Assembly (NCBI RefSeq): GCF_009392895.1
Contig: NZ_CP045491.1
Span: forward strand, 124,001-188,000
Direction of reading: 5' to 3'
Length of the DNA stretch: 64,000 bases
DNA from: Natronorubrum aibiense
GTDB taxonomy: Archaea > Halobacteriota > Halobacteria > Halobacteriales > Natrialbaceae
Part shown: piece after piece, positions 47,768-57,183 of the stretch
Layout: every line of letters begins with the position of its first letter
How positions within the stretch are numbered: the first letter of the stretch is position 1
Program-made: the position numbers and the translations under genes
Notes under the pieces: generated by a model
Database searches by the model: none
What the model saw: only the letters and a program-made list of their open reading frames with translations
Told to the model about the DNA's origin: nothing

Positions 47768-49090
47768 TTAGCGTTCGCGATTGCGCACCGCCCACAGCGT
47801 GGTGAGTAACGCGATCGCCGCGACGGCGACGCCGATCTCGAAGCCGGGGATCGACGATTCGGACCCCGTCGACTGCTGTTGGGCCACGGTGACGGACTCG
47901 AGCGAGTCGACCTCGGCTGTGAACTGGTACGTCGTGCCGGATTCGTCGCTCAGCGTCGTCTCGGTTTCGACCCACTCACCGTCCTCGGCCGCGTAGAGTG
48001 CGACGTCCGCAGGATCGAGTCCCTGTTCCTCGAGGAGATCCGCGTCGACGCTGAACGTCACTGTCGCCGAGGCTGTTGACACGGCGTCGCCGGTTATCGT
48101 CAGGTGTGACAGCGAATCGACCCCGGCGGGCGAGTCCGGAAGCCCCTCGGGCTGGCTGTTCTCGAACGTCACCGTGGTGCTCCCCTCGACTCCGGTCAGT
48201 TCGACCGTCTCGAAGGTGACGCCGTCTTCCGTACCGGCCGTCGATTGCAGTGGAAGCTGGTCGTCAGCCGACGCGCCTTCGATGCTCGCTGTCGTGCTGT
48301 CATCGGTTCGGTCGTACGTGACCGATGGGCTGTCACACGTTCCGGTCCGGATCGTTACTGGCTCCTCGAGCGACTCGAGCGTCGTTCGATCAGGATCGTC
48401 GGCGTCGCCGGAGAGGACCTCCCACTCTTCGATCGTTCCGTTGCCGTGGAACTCGGGATCGTACAGGTCCTCGTTGTCGTAGTGTTCTGCGTCCTCGTTG
48501 AACGCCGGATGAATCGTCACGGCGAACTGATCGTTGAGACCGCCCTGAATCGCCCCACCGTCAGTTCTGGATTCGCTCCAGATCCAGGATGCAGCGGCCC
48601 AGCCGTCACCGTTGTCCCACTCGGCCATGTTCGATTCGCCGTCGTAGAGATCGTCCTGGACGACCCACTCAGCCTCGGCTGGCAGGCCAACGATATCGAA
48701 CGTGGCGGCGCCACCCTCGGTGTCGCCCTCGAGTCGATCGTTGACCATGACGAGGCTCATTCCGTCGGTTCCCTCGTGCAAGAAGAGCAGACTCGTATCG
48801 TCTTCCTGTAAGTGCTGGGTGCCGTACGAACTGTACATTCGATCCTCGTCCTCGGAGTGTGTTTCGTGATTCCGGTAGTCGTAGAACGACTCGACCGTGC
48901 CGTTGCTCGACAGCGGTTCGATCGGCTGACAGGAATCACCCTGTTCGACGACGTAGCTGTCTGCCGGTTGGAGACTCGCCTGTGCGGCACTCGTCCCCGT
49001 ATTTGCGGCAGAGAGCTGTACGATCCCTCCGATGCCGCCGACCACCAGCAGCGCGGCGACGGCGACGGCAGCCAGCGCGTTCGCCCTCAT
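47768..49090 (-). CDS. Secreted PGF-CTERM surface protein
   Basis: A 440-aa exported protein. The signal peptide is ALAAVAVAALLVVGGIGGIV. The C-terminus reads IPGFEIGVAVAAIALL and ends in RNRER, the PGF-CTERM tripartite sorting signal (PGF, hydrophobic helix, basic end) recognised by archaeosortase ArtA for lipid attachment. The mature part is Ser/Thr/Asp-rich with beta-domains (TTVTFENSQPEGLPDSPAGV). Its start overlaps the stop of the upstream deacetylase gene by 4 nt, so the two are co-translated. It could be a surface anchor for the polysaccharide (inference). Confidence 0.83.
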   Translation of the reverse strand: MRANALAAVAVAALLVVGGIGGIVQLSAANTGTSAAQASLQPADSYVVEQGDSCQPIEPLSSNGTVESFYDYRNHETHSEDEDRMYSSYGTQHLQEDDTSLLFLHEGTDGMSLVMVNDRLEGDTEGGAATFDIVGLPAEAEWVVQDDLYDGESNMAEWDNGDGWAAASWIWSESRTDGGAIQGGLNDQFAVTIHPAFNEDAEHYDNEDLYDPEFHGNGTIEEWEVLSGDADDPDRTTLESLEEPVTIRTGTCDSPSVTYDRTDDSTTASIEGASADDQLPLQSTAGTEDGVTFETVELTGVEGSTTVTFENSQPEGLPDSPAGVDSLSHLTITGDAVSTASATVTFSVDADLLEEQGLDPADVALYAAEDGEWVETETTLSDESGTTYQFTAEVDSLESVTVAQQQSTGSESSIPGFEIGVAVAAIALLTTLWAVRNRER

Positions 49091-50181
49091 GGCCGATCCC
49101 TCACGTTGGCTCGAGGAGCCGTCGGTGACGTCCCGTCGACCGAGTTACCAGCTGACTGTGTTTCAGTCGGTTGCGTGTCGTCCGCGCCGTCGATGTCGAC
49201 GGCCTCGCGGAACGCGCCGGGCGAGCCGATCCACGCGCCGAGTTCCTGTGCCCGCTCGAGGAGCCAGCGATACAGCGTGCGGTGGCCGGGGAACTCCTGT
49301 TCGTTGAAGTATCGAGGGTGCCAGAGCACCGTCATGACGGCGTCGTTGGCTGCAGCCTCCGTCAGCAGTCGCTCGCAGACTCGACGGGCAGCCTCGAAGC
49401 TCGTTCCGGGGTCCGGCAGCGCTTGATCCATGATCGTCAGCGGGAAGACGACAAACCCGTCGTCGAACGGTCTGAGCGGCTGATAGCAGCCGTGAAAGCC
49501 ACACTCCGTCGTCGAACCGAGGCTCGCGTCGTACTCGAGGCCGATCTCCCGGTGGTGGTGCCACGTCTCGGGCACGCTCAGCCGGAGGTGGTGCTGGCGG
49601 CCACCGGTGACCGACTCGCCGAGGACGGCCTCGAGTTCGCGTTTCTCGTCCCGCAACCGATCCCGATCGGTTGGCGAGTGATAGGAGCCGTGGAGACCGA
49701 CTTCCCAGCCGCCGGCGTCGAGCGCCTGGATGACGGCGCTGATCTCGTTGCTGGTGATGTCGTACCGACCGAGGTGTTGCACCCAGTTCGACGGCGAGAC
49801 CCACTCGCTGACCGGCCGGTCCGCGAGGAGGTGCTGCTCGTCCAGGAAGTAAAACGCCGATCGAACGCCTAACTCGTCCTCGAGTTGCATGAGTTCGCCG
49901 AACTGCCAGTACGGGTTCGACGACGACAGTGCCGTTCGGAGGTGATAACGGGGGCGTTCCTGTGTCGCGTAGTACAGCGACCGAATGCCTTTGTACGGCC
50001 GATCGACGTCGTGAGTCAGACAGAGCGCGAACTCGGCGTCGTCGGGGAGGGCGTCGACACGCGAGAGCTGTCCGTCCGCGGATCCGTCACCGGACGGCAG
50101 CCGTATCCGTCGGCCACGCCCGTCGACGACCGGACTCGAGTCCTGACTCGCTGGACTCGACCGGTCGGCGTCGCTGCTCAT
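49087..50181 (-). CDS. Polysaccharide deacetylase family (CE4-like)
   Basis: A 364-aa NodB-fold protein. Motif 1 is LCLTHDVDRPYKGIRSLYYA (Asp metal/base residues). Motif 2 is VGLHGSYHSPTDRDRLRDEK (HxxxH zinc ligands), and motif 3 is near HHLRLSVPETWHHHREIGLE. No signal peptide is visible, so it probably acts on intracellular intermediates. The head (residues 1-45) is low complexity. ATG 50181 (MSSDADRSS) is favoured; 50265 would add a basic tail of doubtful value. Its 3' end overlaps the PGF-CTERM gene by 4 nt. Confidence 0.85.
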   Translation of the reverse strand: MSSDADRSSPASQDSSPVVDGRGRRIRLPSGDGSADGQLSRVDALPDDAEFALCLTHDVDRPYKGIRSLYYATQERPRYHLRTALSSSNPYWQFGELMQLEDELGVRSAFYFLDEQHLLADRPVSEWVSPSNWVQHLGRYDITSNEISAVIQALDAGGWEVGLHGSYHSPTDRDRLRDEKRELEAVLGESVTGGRQHHLRLSVPETWHHHREIGLEYDASLGSTTECGFHGCYQPLRPFDDGFVVFPLTIMDQALPDPGTSFEAARRVCERLLTEAAANDAVMTVLWHPRYFNEQEFPGHRTLYRWLLERAQELGAWIGSPGAFREAVDIDGADDTQPTETQSAGNSVDGTSPTAPRANVRDRP

Positions 50182-50825
50182 TCGCTCACCCACCGGGCGA
50201 TCCCGGTCAGACGAGCTACAGCGTACTCGACGGCGGAACCGTGTGACGTCGCCCGTCGTCGCCACGGCGTCGCGAACGGTCCCGGTGGATTTCGTCTGTC
50301 GTCTCTCAAGAGACGATCGGTCCGGATCGTTTCGCTCATTACAGTGTTACTATCACCGGAACCAATAGGATAGTAAACGACGACATTACCGTCGTATTGG
50401 ATGTCCATAACGAACGGATCGATTGTTCTGCAGCGATGAACAGTACCGTCCAGAGATACAACGTCGCTCCCTGTTCGAAAGATGGCTACTATATTCGACA
50501 GAGTTTGGATGGCGATTTGGAGTCACGCACAGGTCAGGGTCTGTAGCTGTCTCGATGACGTAAGTCATTGTATTGTCGAGTAACGCCAGAAGTTCGAGAA
50601 ATCGATAACTACGGAGCTTCGATCCATCTCCGGAATTTTCGGTGTGACAGGAGACCGGTAACGAGTCTGTATCGATGGAACAGTACCCATAACAAAACTT
50701 CATACAATTGTGGATTTCGGATGCCACGATGACACAACACTTCCGCCGACATTCTTGTGATCGTTGTACACCTATCGACGGTCGCTTCACGTCTGCTCTT
50801 GCTGATGCCCACGTTCTGATATTCA
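50182..50825. other. Intergenic, ~640 nt, no gene recognised
   Basis: AT-richer than average, like the flippase gene that follows. Includes several short frames with no family resemblance. Probably contains the divergent promoters of the deacetylase and flippase genes. Confidence 0.45.
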
Positions 50826-52295
50826 ATGTCTGTCACTGAGAAAATCGTTCACGGGGTGAAGGTGACATTCGTCTCCCGCGCCGTGAACATGACTGCCAAC
50901 GGACTTCTCATTTACCTCCTTTCCAGCGTGTTGCTGGATCCAAACGGCTATGGACTCCTGTTTCTGACGATTTCGATTATCGGTGTCGTTCAACTGTTCG
51001 GCGATCTCGGGCTCGCAGGGTCTGCGGCGCGGTATATCGCCGAATTCAAGGAATCGGATCCGAGCCAGGTCCCCCACGTCCTGTCGATTGCGTTGCGGTA
51101 TCGGCTTCTGTTGATCACTGGGACCGTTTTGGCGGTCGTGCTTACGCGAGATATTGTCGTGACTGTCCTCGACGAACCTGGACTCGAGTTGTTATTGCTT
51201 GCCGGGGCAGGATTACTCGCGTTCCGATCGTTATTAACTTTCAGCTCTTTGACTTTTCAAGGTTTCAATGCACTCAAACTGAGTGCCGTTATCAACATCG
51301 TGAACAACCTCGGGCGACTTGCACTCGTTGTCGGCTTCGTGACACTCGGATGGGGCGTCGTTGGTGCGCTTTTGGGATACGTAGTTGGGGCGGCCGTCGC
51401 CGCTGTTCTCGGTCTCGGTCTCCTTTACGTTCGGTACTATCGCTCGTACAATATCGCCGATGCGCCCGAGCCAGGACTCCGGCGCCGCATTCTCGAATAC
51501 AGTATCCCGCTAACGGTCTCGCGAAGTGCAGGTGCTATCTCCGCGCAGATCGATATCATTCTGATCGGATTCTTCATGAATCCCGTAGCTGTGGGGTTCT
51601 ACACGCTCGGTAAGCAAATCTCAGAATTCGTACTGGCACCTGCACAGTCGATTGGGTTCGCCATCTCTCCAACATTCGGAGAAGATAAAGCAAACAGTAA
51701 GCTGGATCGTGCCGCTAGACTCTACGAATCGACCGTCCAGTACGTGCTCCTCTTGTACGTCCCTATGACGATTGGTGTCTTCGCGACTGCGGAACCAATG
51801 ATATTACTGGTGTTCGGGCAGGAGTACGCTGGCGCGGTTCCTGTGATCCAGGTACTCAGTCTCTTTATTCTTGTGCAGTCGCTCACGCTTGTTACGACTG
51901 ATGTACTCGATTTCCTTGGGCGAGCTCGGATGCGGGCGATCGCGAAGGGAGTCAGTGCAGTCGCCAATCTAGGACTAAATATTCTTCTTATCCCAGTGTA
52001 TGGCGTCGTCGGTGCGGCCGTAGCAACGGTGGTTACCTACAGCGTGTATACGATGGCAAATCTCTATATTGTCCATTCTGAACTTGACCTGCGGGTAGCG
52101 TACTTGGGAGGGGTGGCAATCAGGACTACTGCGATCTCATCGGTGATGGGGCTGAGCGTCATGATGCTTGCTCCACATATCGCCGGTATTGTCTCACTGG
52201 CCAGTGTGATTCTGCTGGGTGCCGCAATCTGGGCAATCCTGGCGACGGCTAGCGGCCTGTTCGATCCCAAAGAAACTTTCGCATTATTGACGTGA
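50826..52295 (+). CDS. Oligosaccharide flippase (Wzx/MATE-like)
   Basis: A 489-aa protein with about 12-14 hydrophobic segments from residue 10 to the end, for example NGLLIYLLSSVLLDPNGYGL and LLAGAGLLAFRSLLTFSSLT. Typical loops are GLFD-like ends and a positively charged cytoplasmic stretch RYYRSYNIADAPEPGLRRRI. Family members move lipid-linked oligosaccharides across the membrane. Codon use is more AT-leaning (many TTG, ATT, GGA, AAA) than in its neighbours, suggesting a different history or horizontal acquisition. Isolated upstream (640 nt) and downstream (MITE-like element). Confidence 0.87.
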   Translation: MSVTEKIVHGVKVTFVSRAVNMTANGLLIYLLSSVLLDPNGYGLLFLTISIIGVVQLFGDLGLAGSAARYIAEFKESDPSQVPHVLSIALRYRLLLITGTVLAVVLTRDIVVTVLDEPGLELLLLAGAGLLAFRSLLTFSSLTFQGFNALKLSAVINIVNNLGRLALVVGFVTLGWGVVGALLGYVVGAAVAAVLGLGLLYVRYYRSYNIADAPEPGLRRRILEYSIPLTVSRSAGAISAQIDIILIGFFMNPVAVGFYTLGKQISEFVLAPAQSIGFAISPTFGEDKANSKLDRAARLYESTVQYVLLLYVPMTIGVFATAEPMILLVFGQEYAGAVPVIQVLSLFILVQSLTLVTTDVLDFLGRARMRAIAKGVSAVANLGLNILLIPVYGVVGAAVATVVTYSVYTMANLYIVHSELDLRVAYLGGVAIRTTAISSVMGLSVMMLAPHIAGIVSLASVILLGAAIWAILATASGLFDPKETFALLT

Positions 52296-52352
52296 GTGGG
52301 AGACAGAATTATTTGTAGTGAATCCGACCGTGCGGCTACAGTTTCCTAAACT

Positions 52353-52436
52353 ATAGTAGCCACCGACCGTCACTGCTCACCGCGTCGTACGACAGCTGTG
52401 AGATGTGTGTTACCTCGTTTCATTCATCATCATTAT
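52353..52436. repeat. MITE-like palindromic element, divergent copy
   Basis: An 84-bp element in inverted orientation to the copy at 23934-24015. Left end ATAGTAGCCACCGACCG; centre CGTCGTACGACAGCTGTGAG; right end degenerates to CATCATCATTAT. More diverged than the other copies. Sits 58 nt after the flippase stop and 14 nt from the stop of the DUF457 gene. Confidence 0.6.
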
Positions 52437-52449
52437 AACCTGTCAGACA

Positions 52450-53079
52450 CTATTTCCGTTGATTGGATGGTCTCTCAGACCGACTGTTGCTGGGAATCCG
52501 ACTCACGACGAACCGTTTTCCACCGAGGAAACACTCTCGCAAAACGGGGGCTCCGTCCGCGAGCCAGACGAGCGCTGCGAGCGCTGCCAGCCCGAGTTGC
52601 AGCCAGATGTACGTCGATAGCTCGCCCGCCAGTAGGTCCTGCTGGTACTGGCCGAACAGCCGCGAAAACTGCTCGAGAAAGCCCTGACTGTGGTCGTTCG
52701 TGCTGACCGTCTCGACGGGCCAGAGCATCAGTTCGGGATACGCGTGCCCGCCTCGGAGGTAGCCGTCGAGCACGTCCGATGGCAAGTGCAACAGATAGCC
52801 GAGCCCGAACGCGATCCCAGCGGGTGTCCGCCCGGCTGCTCGAGCCAGCACGCCGACGACGATCGCGAGCGGAATCGCGAAGAAAATCGAGTGCCCAAGC
52901 GCATACCCCGCTTGAAACACGCCGAACTCCCAGGCCAGCGGCTTATCGATGAGATCCGGGAGAACCGACGCGAACACGGCCGCAAACGCCGCGAGCCCGG
53001 TCGGCGACTCTCGGTAGTAGAGCCGACTGAACAGTGAGTAGGCGAGATAGCCGACGATCGCGTGCTCCCATGGCCACAT
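52450..53079 (-). CDS. Membrane metal-dependent hydrolase (DUF457/YdjM type)
   Basis: A 209-aa integral membrane protein. Starts MWPWEHAIVGYLAYSLFSRL; then SVLPDLIDKPLAWEFGVF, GHSIFFAIPLAIVVGVLARA and GYLLHLPSDVLDGYLRGGH. The conserved His and Asp residues inside the membrane segments (His6, Asp44 region, His at GHS, His/Asp at HLPSD) match DUF457 proteins, predicted zinc-dependent phosphatase-like hydrolases. The long loop (110-150) and basic tail are variable. Substrate unknown; lipid-linked glycan precursors are possible given the locus. Confidence 0.83.
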   Translation of the reverse strand: MWPWEHAIVGYLAYSLFSRLYYRESPTGLAAFAAVFASVLPDLIDKPLAWEFGVFQAGYALGHSIFFAIPLAIVVGVLARAAGRTPAGIAFGLGYLLHLPSDVLDGYLRGGHAYPELMLWPVETVSTNDHSQGFLEQFSRLFGQYQQDLLAGELSTYIWLQLGLAALAALVWLADGAPVLRECFLGGKRFVVSRIPSNSRSERPSNQRK

Positions 53080-53226
53080 CAGGGAAACGCAGCCGCCTCG
53101 AGTGGTTAGTTATGGGCGCGGTAATGGCTGCCTGTAGCGATGCGAGCCGGTTTAGGATCGGTCGGCGGTCAATCTTCAATCGGCCCTGCGGTGTCGCTCG
53201 AGGTCGACTCTGTCGCTCGAAGCCGC

Positions 53227-54294
53227 TTACGACTCGACCTGTTGCTCGAGGTGGCGGACGATTCGCGTCGCCGCGTTGCCACTGCCGTAGAGGTCGGGCT
53301 TTGCCGGTGGATCGGCGGCGGCGCGGACGGCGTCGACGATCTGTGTCGTGTTCGCGCCGACGAGTGCGTTCCACCCGGCGTCGACGGTTTCCATCCACTC
53401 CGTCGTCTCACGAAGGGTCACACAGGGCGTGTCCAGGTAGAACGCCTCCTTCTGGACGCCGCCGGAGTCCGTCGCGACGCAGTTGGCTCCCTCGACGAGC
53501 GTGATGAACCGACCGTAGTTGACAGGGTCGATGACGTCGGTCGCGGTCGTCGCACGGTCCCAGAGCCCGTATTCGTGCAGTGCGGCGACCGTCCGCGGGT
53601 GGGCGGGGAAGACTACCGGGGTGTCGAGTCGGTCGAACGCGTCGATGATCGCCTCGAGTCGATCCCGGTTGTCCGTGTTCTTGGCGCGGTGGACCGTCGC
53701 GAGGACGTACTCGTCGGGAACGTCGCCCGCGTCGACCCCGTTCGTGTGGAGTTCGTCGCGAATCTGGAGGAGCGTATCGTACATCACGTCGCCCGTGATG
53801 AACACGCCGTCGGTAATTCCCTCCTGCTCGAGGGTCGCTTTCGCGTGGGGTCCGGGGGTAAACAGCAGATCGGAGCAGTGATCGGTGAGCCGTCGATTCA
53901 CCTCCTCAGGCATCGACCAGTCGTGGGATCGCAAGCCGGCTTCGACGTGGGCGAGCACCGGGGACGACGGCGATTTCGCCGCCACGAGCGCGCCCGCGAG
54001 CGTCGAGTTGGTGTCGCCGTACACGAGGATTACGTCGGGCAATTCGTCGTCGACGATCCGTTCTAACTCGGTCATCATCGCGGCGGTCTGGCGGGCGTGA
54101 GAGTCGGAGCCGACACCGAGGTGAAACTCCGGCTCCGGCAGGGCGAGTTCGTCGAAAAACACCTCGGAGAGTTCGGCATCGTAGTGTTGGCCGGTGTGAA
54201 CGAGCAGTTCGTCGTGCTCGCCTCGCAACTGCTGTGAGACGGCCGCTGCCTTGACGAACTGCGGTCTGGCACCGACGATCGACAGGATGTCCAT
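53227..54294 (-). CDS. wecB: UDP-N-acetylglucosamine 2-epimerase (non-hydrolysing)
   Basis: A 355-aa enzyme that converts UDP-GlcNAc to UDP-ManNAc. Motifs: MDILSIVGARPQFVKAAAVS, LLVHTGQHYDAELSEVFF, LVYGDTNSTLAGALVAAK, HVEAGLRSHDWSMPEEVNRR, VLATVHRAKNTDNRDRL, and CVATDSGGVQKEAFYLDTPC. ATG 54294 matches the family start; the frame open to 54531 is Arg-rich and not homologous. No UDP-ManNAc dehydrogenase is visible in the window. Provides a donor sugar for the surface glycan. Confidence 0.93.
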   Translation of the reverse strand: MDILSIVGARPQFVKAAAVSQQLRGEHDELLVHTGQHYDAELSEVFFDELALPEPEFHLGVGSDSHARQTAAMMTELERIVDDELPDVILVYGDTNSTLAGALVAAKSPSSPVLAHVEAGLRSHDWSMPEEVNRRLTDHCSDLLFTPGPHAKATLEQEGITDGVFITGDVMYDTLLQIRDELHTNGVDAGDVPDEYVLATVHRAKNTDNRDRLEAIIDAFDRLDTPVVFPAHPRTVAALHEYGLWDRATTATDVIDPVNYGRFITLVEGANCVATDSGGVQKEAFYLDTPCVTLRETTEWMETVDAGWNALVGANTTQIVDAVRAAADPPAKPDLYGSGNAATRIVRHLEQQVES

Positions 54295-54591
54295 CAGCGT
54301 CCCACCTCGTTCGATCGGTCGCCCCCGATGCTCATTGGGTGTGCGTCGGCGTCTGAGGCGCCGCTCGAGTCTCCCTCGAGCGGTTTGCCGGCATCCGCTG
54401 GCACGATCTGCCGACGGCTGTGTCGGTTGTACTCGGTCGAATAGTCGCTCCATTGCCCTCGAATCATACTCTGGTTGACCATCTGTCACCGCGACAGACA
54501 CGGGCTTAGTAAATAGTCGGATAACGGACACTCAGTTTTGGCGGAGAGAATCTCGGCCTGACACGTTCGCGATCGAGTCGTTGGCTAGGAC

Positions 54592-54846
54592 TTACGGTGT
54601 CCGGAATATCGGATCGAGATACCGGGCCGGTAGGCCCTCGAGCCGATTCCACAGTCGGTGTGGCCATGGTCGAACGGTCGCGGCGTCCCCTTCGGACTCG
54701 AGTCGGACGGTCGTTGCTGGTTCCGACGTGCGTTCGAATCGGTCGCGTGTGTCCGAGCGTGCGCCCGCTGTGACCACGGAGCCGACGAACGTGACGACGC
54801 TGACCGCTGCAGTTGCGATGCCAAACAGTGTCTTGTACCGGGTCAT
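54592..54846 (-). CDS. Small protein with one N-terminal membrane helix, unknown
   Basis: An 84-aa frame starting MTRYKTLFGIATAAVSVVTF, a plausible single membrane helix or signal peptide (residues 4-28). It continues into a mixed-charge tail. Genes are absent on both sides nearby, and codon periodicity looks reasonable but the protein is short. I do not recognise a family. Overlapping frames in the same place look like shadows. It lies upstream of wecB on the same strand, about 300 nt from it. Confidence 0.45.
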   Translation of the reverse strand: MTRYKTLFGIATAAVSVVTFVGSVVTAGARSDTRDRFERTSEPATTVRLESEGDAATVRPWPHRLWNRLEGLPARYLDPIFRTP

Positions 54847-55110
54847 TGGTCTCACTTGGTGTTCCGTATGGTCGAGCCACCGCCGTCGACCGCCGCCCGC
54901 TGCGTTCGGTCAGGGTTGGCGTCTCGGCATACGGTTCTCAACTGAACATCATTGGGTCGCTTAATTATAGACGTAGTTATGTGTCACACGGGTACCCTAC
55001 CGGCCTTTCTCCCCGTTGAAGCGGTCGTCTCACGCGCCAATCGAACATCGAGTGAGTATGCCACAGGTACCAATTTCGACGGCGGACTCGACCAACCACT
55101 GACCGTACGG
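54847..55110. other. Intergenic upstream of a MITE copy
   Basis: No gene recognised; together with the repeat and 55194-55316 it forms a ~470-nt gene-free gap. Confidence 0.4.
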
Positions 55111-55193
55111 TATCGGAGCCACTGAACGTCATTGCACACCGCATCGCACGACGGCTGTGCGATCCGTGTGTCACTCGGTTCAGTCGTTACTAT
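55111..55193. repeat. MITE-like palindromic element, copy
   Basis: An 83-bp element in inverted orientation to 23934-24015. Ends: CGGAGCCACTGAACGTCA and, reversed, ATAGTAACGACTGAACCG. The centre CATCGCACGACGGCTGTGCG is the complement of the other copy's hairpin. The ends keep the ACTGAA core but one terminal base run is degraded. Confidence 0.7.
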
Positions 55194-55316
55194 CGGCGTA
55201 GTTTCCACATACTGCGAGTAGCGGCACTCTACAGTCGGCCGCACTGGTCGTCTGATGCGGTCAACCCTGCTCGAGTGACGCCAGTACCGCGACAGTGCTG
55301 TCTCCGTTCACCCCGG

Positions 55317-56909
55317 TCACTCCATGTAGCCGAGTCCTTTCAGCCGGTCCTCGACGTCGGTAAAGTCGTCGTCGACGTCTTCACCGTGTTCGGTTTTCGA
55401 GACACCCGTTCGCTCGACTTTGGTCGCTGCGGGCGTACTCTCCTCGTCGAACGCGTCGAACAGCACACGTCCGTCTGCGTTTTTCGGGACGGGTTCGCCG
55501 ATGCCGTGTAGCAGGGTCGGGGCGATGTCGACGACGCGTGCACCGCGAAGCGTTGCGCCGGCCTCGACTGATGGTCCACGACAGAGGACGATTCCCTCTT
55601 TGCGGTGACTTGCTGCGTACGTCCCGGTGTCGCCGGTCGGCTCGCCAGTCAGTGCATTGCGAGCCTCGTAGACCCCTCGCCCGTTGACGATCAGATCCGG
55701 CGACCCGTCGTCGGTCGGGAACAGGTCGTCGCCGTCGAAGACGTCGAGCATCCGCGCGCCGCTGTCGTCCGTCACCGACTCGAACAGATCGGTTAGTTCG
55801 GCTTTGATCGCCGGAATCTGATCGGGATCGACGACACCGTTTTCGAACCGTCCAGTGTCGTTTACATAACAGTTGCCGGAACCGTGGACGAACGCGACCG
55901 TCTGATCGTAGTCGACGTCGTACAGCGCGTGATCGCCCGGAATCTGTTCGGCAACCGAGTCGACGAGCGCCCGGGGAAGCGTCGAGACGATCATCTCCTC
56001 GGAGATGCCGAGGCGATCGAGCGCGCCCGTGATGCGGTCTCTCGAGATGCCGAGACTCGCGAGTGCGCCGCGAGCGCCGTCGTCTTCTTCCCGGAACAGA
56101 TAGCCTTCCCGCTCGAGGAAGTGATTGACGTAGACCAGTTCCTCGATCGGGCCGAACCCGTGGTCGGAGACGACGTAGAGGTCGGCGCCATGGCGATCCG
56201 TATACGCCATCACCTCGCCTAAGATCTCGTCGAGTTTCTTGTAGTGGGCGAGAAGCCGATCCATGTCCCAGATGAGGTGCTGGAAGCGGTCTGGGGCCGT
56301 GTAGACGAAAAAGAACAGCCGCCAGTCGTCGCCGGCCTCGTCCATCTGCAACTGCATGAGTTCGCGGCGGTTCGCGAGCATGTCGTCGACGGCGAGCTCG
56401 AACTCGTCGAGCCTGTCAGCGTAGTCGGGGTAATCGAGACTGATCTCGTAGTCGGGGATTCGCGACTCGATTTCGGACTTGAGTTCCGGCGGATGTGTGT
56501 ACGCTTTGTCCGTCGACGGGGTCATCATCCCCGTCACCATCGTGCCATCGATCTCTCGGGCTGGATAGGTCATCGGGACGTTGCCGACGTGGGCCGGCGA
56601 CACCTGTTCCCAGAGCGCCGGTTGTTGGAGATCGTGGCTCGTGTACATCTCGTGGGAGTAGCCCGACGAGAGATTTTGGAACCCGTAGATGCCGTGTTTG
56701 TCTGGCCAGACTCCAGTTGCGATCGACGGCCACGCGAGTGGCGTCGTCGCGGGCTGTGTGCTCTCGAGGGTCCCCGAGGCGCCGTCGTCGCGCATTCGGG
56801 CGAAGTTCGGGAGTTCACCCTCGTCGCTCCACTGTTCGATAAGATTCCACGGTACGCCGTCGAAACCGAGCACGAACGCTCGCTCGGCTGTCGAAGAGGA
56901 CCTGCTCAT
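55317..56909 (-). CDS. Alkaline-phosphatase-superfamily phosphodiesterase (paralogue 3)
   Basis: A 530-aa paralogue of 40233-41822. Motifs: AFVLGFDGVPWNLIEQWSDE, then STQPATTPLAWPSIATGV (nucleophile Thr region), LYVVSDHGFGPIEELVYV (metal ligands) and ASHRKEGIVLCRGPSV. The tail is DVEDRLKGLGYME. No signal peptide. The ATG at 56909 (MSRSSSTAERAF) is chosen; the frame to 56987 gives a poor N-terminal head. Divergent from the deacetylase operon at 57184. Substrate unknown. Confidence 0.88.
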   Translation of the reverse strand: MSRSSSTAERAFVLGFDGVPWNLIEQWSDEGELPNFARMRDDGASGTLESTQPATTPLAWPSIATGVWPDKHGIYGFQNLSSGYSHEMYTSHDLQQPALWEQVSPAHVGNVPMTYPAREIDGTMVTGMMTPSTDKAYTHPPELKSEIESRIPDYEISLDYPDYADRLDEFELAVDDMLANRRELMQLQMDEAGDDWRLFFFVYTAPDRFQHLIWDMDRLLAHYKKLDEILGEVMAYTDRHGADLYVVSDHGFGPIEELVYVNHFLEREGYLFREEDDGARGALASLGISRDRITGALDRLGISEEMIVSTLPRALVDSVAEQIPGDHALYDVDYDQTVAFVHGSGNCYVNDTGRFENGVVDPDQIPAIKAELTDLFESVTDDSGARMLDVFDGDDLFPTDDGSPDLIVNGRGVYEARNALTGEPTGDTGTYAASHRKEGIVLCRGPSVEAGATLRGARVVDIAPTLLHGIGEPVPKNADGRVLFDAFDEESTPAATKVERTGVSKTEHGEDVDDDFTDVEDRLKGLGYME

Positions 56910-57183
56910 GATTGGATATTGAGACGTTTGTGACGCCTGCTGTCCTGCAGATACCGAGATGACTGCTTTGTTATGGGGATATTTCACGCCACTTCCTCCA
57001 GTGAGTGGTCGATTTAGTCGTTCTACTGCCGAAATTCACCATATACTGTACGACGGTTTCATCGGCCGTACTGTCGCACTACATCGCCCGTTATCGAAGC
57101 TATCAACGCTGAAAGGTAACCCATAACAAAACCGTCCGTCGGACAGCATCGCTCTATGAATCACGTGCTATGGCTGTCTACTG

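Noticed and set aside
54294-54482. 62-codon frame whose TGA overlaps the wecB ATG
   Set aside because: The TGATG overlap is tempting, but the peptide is polar and low complexity with no recognisable fold; left out as a gene.
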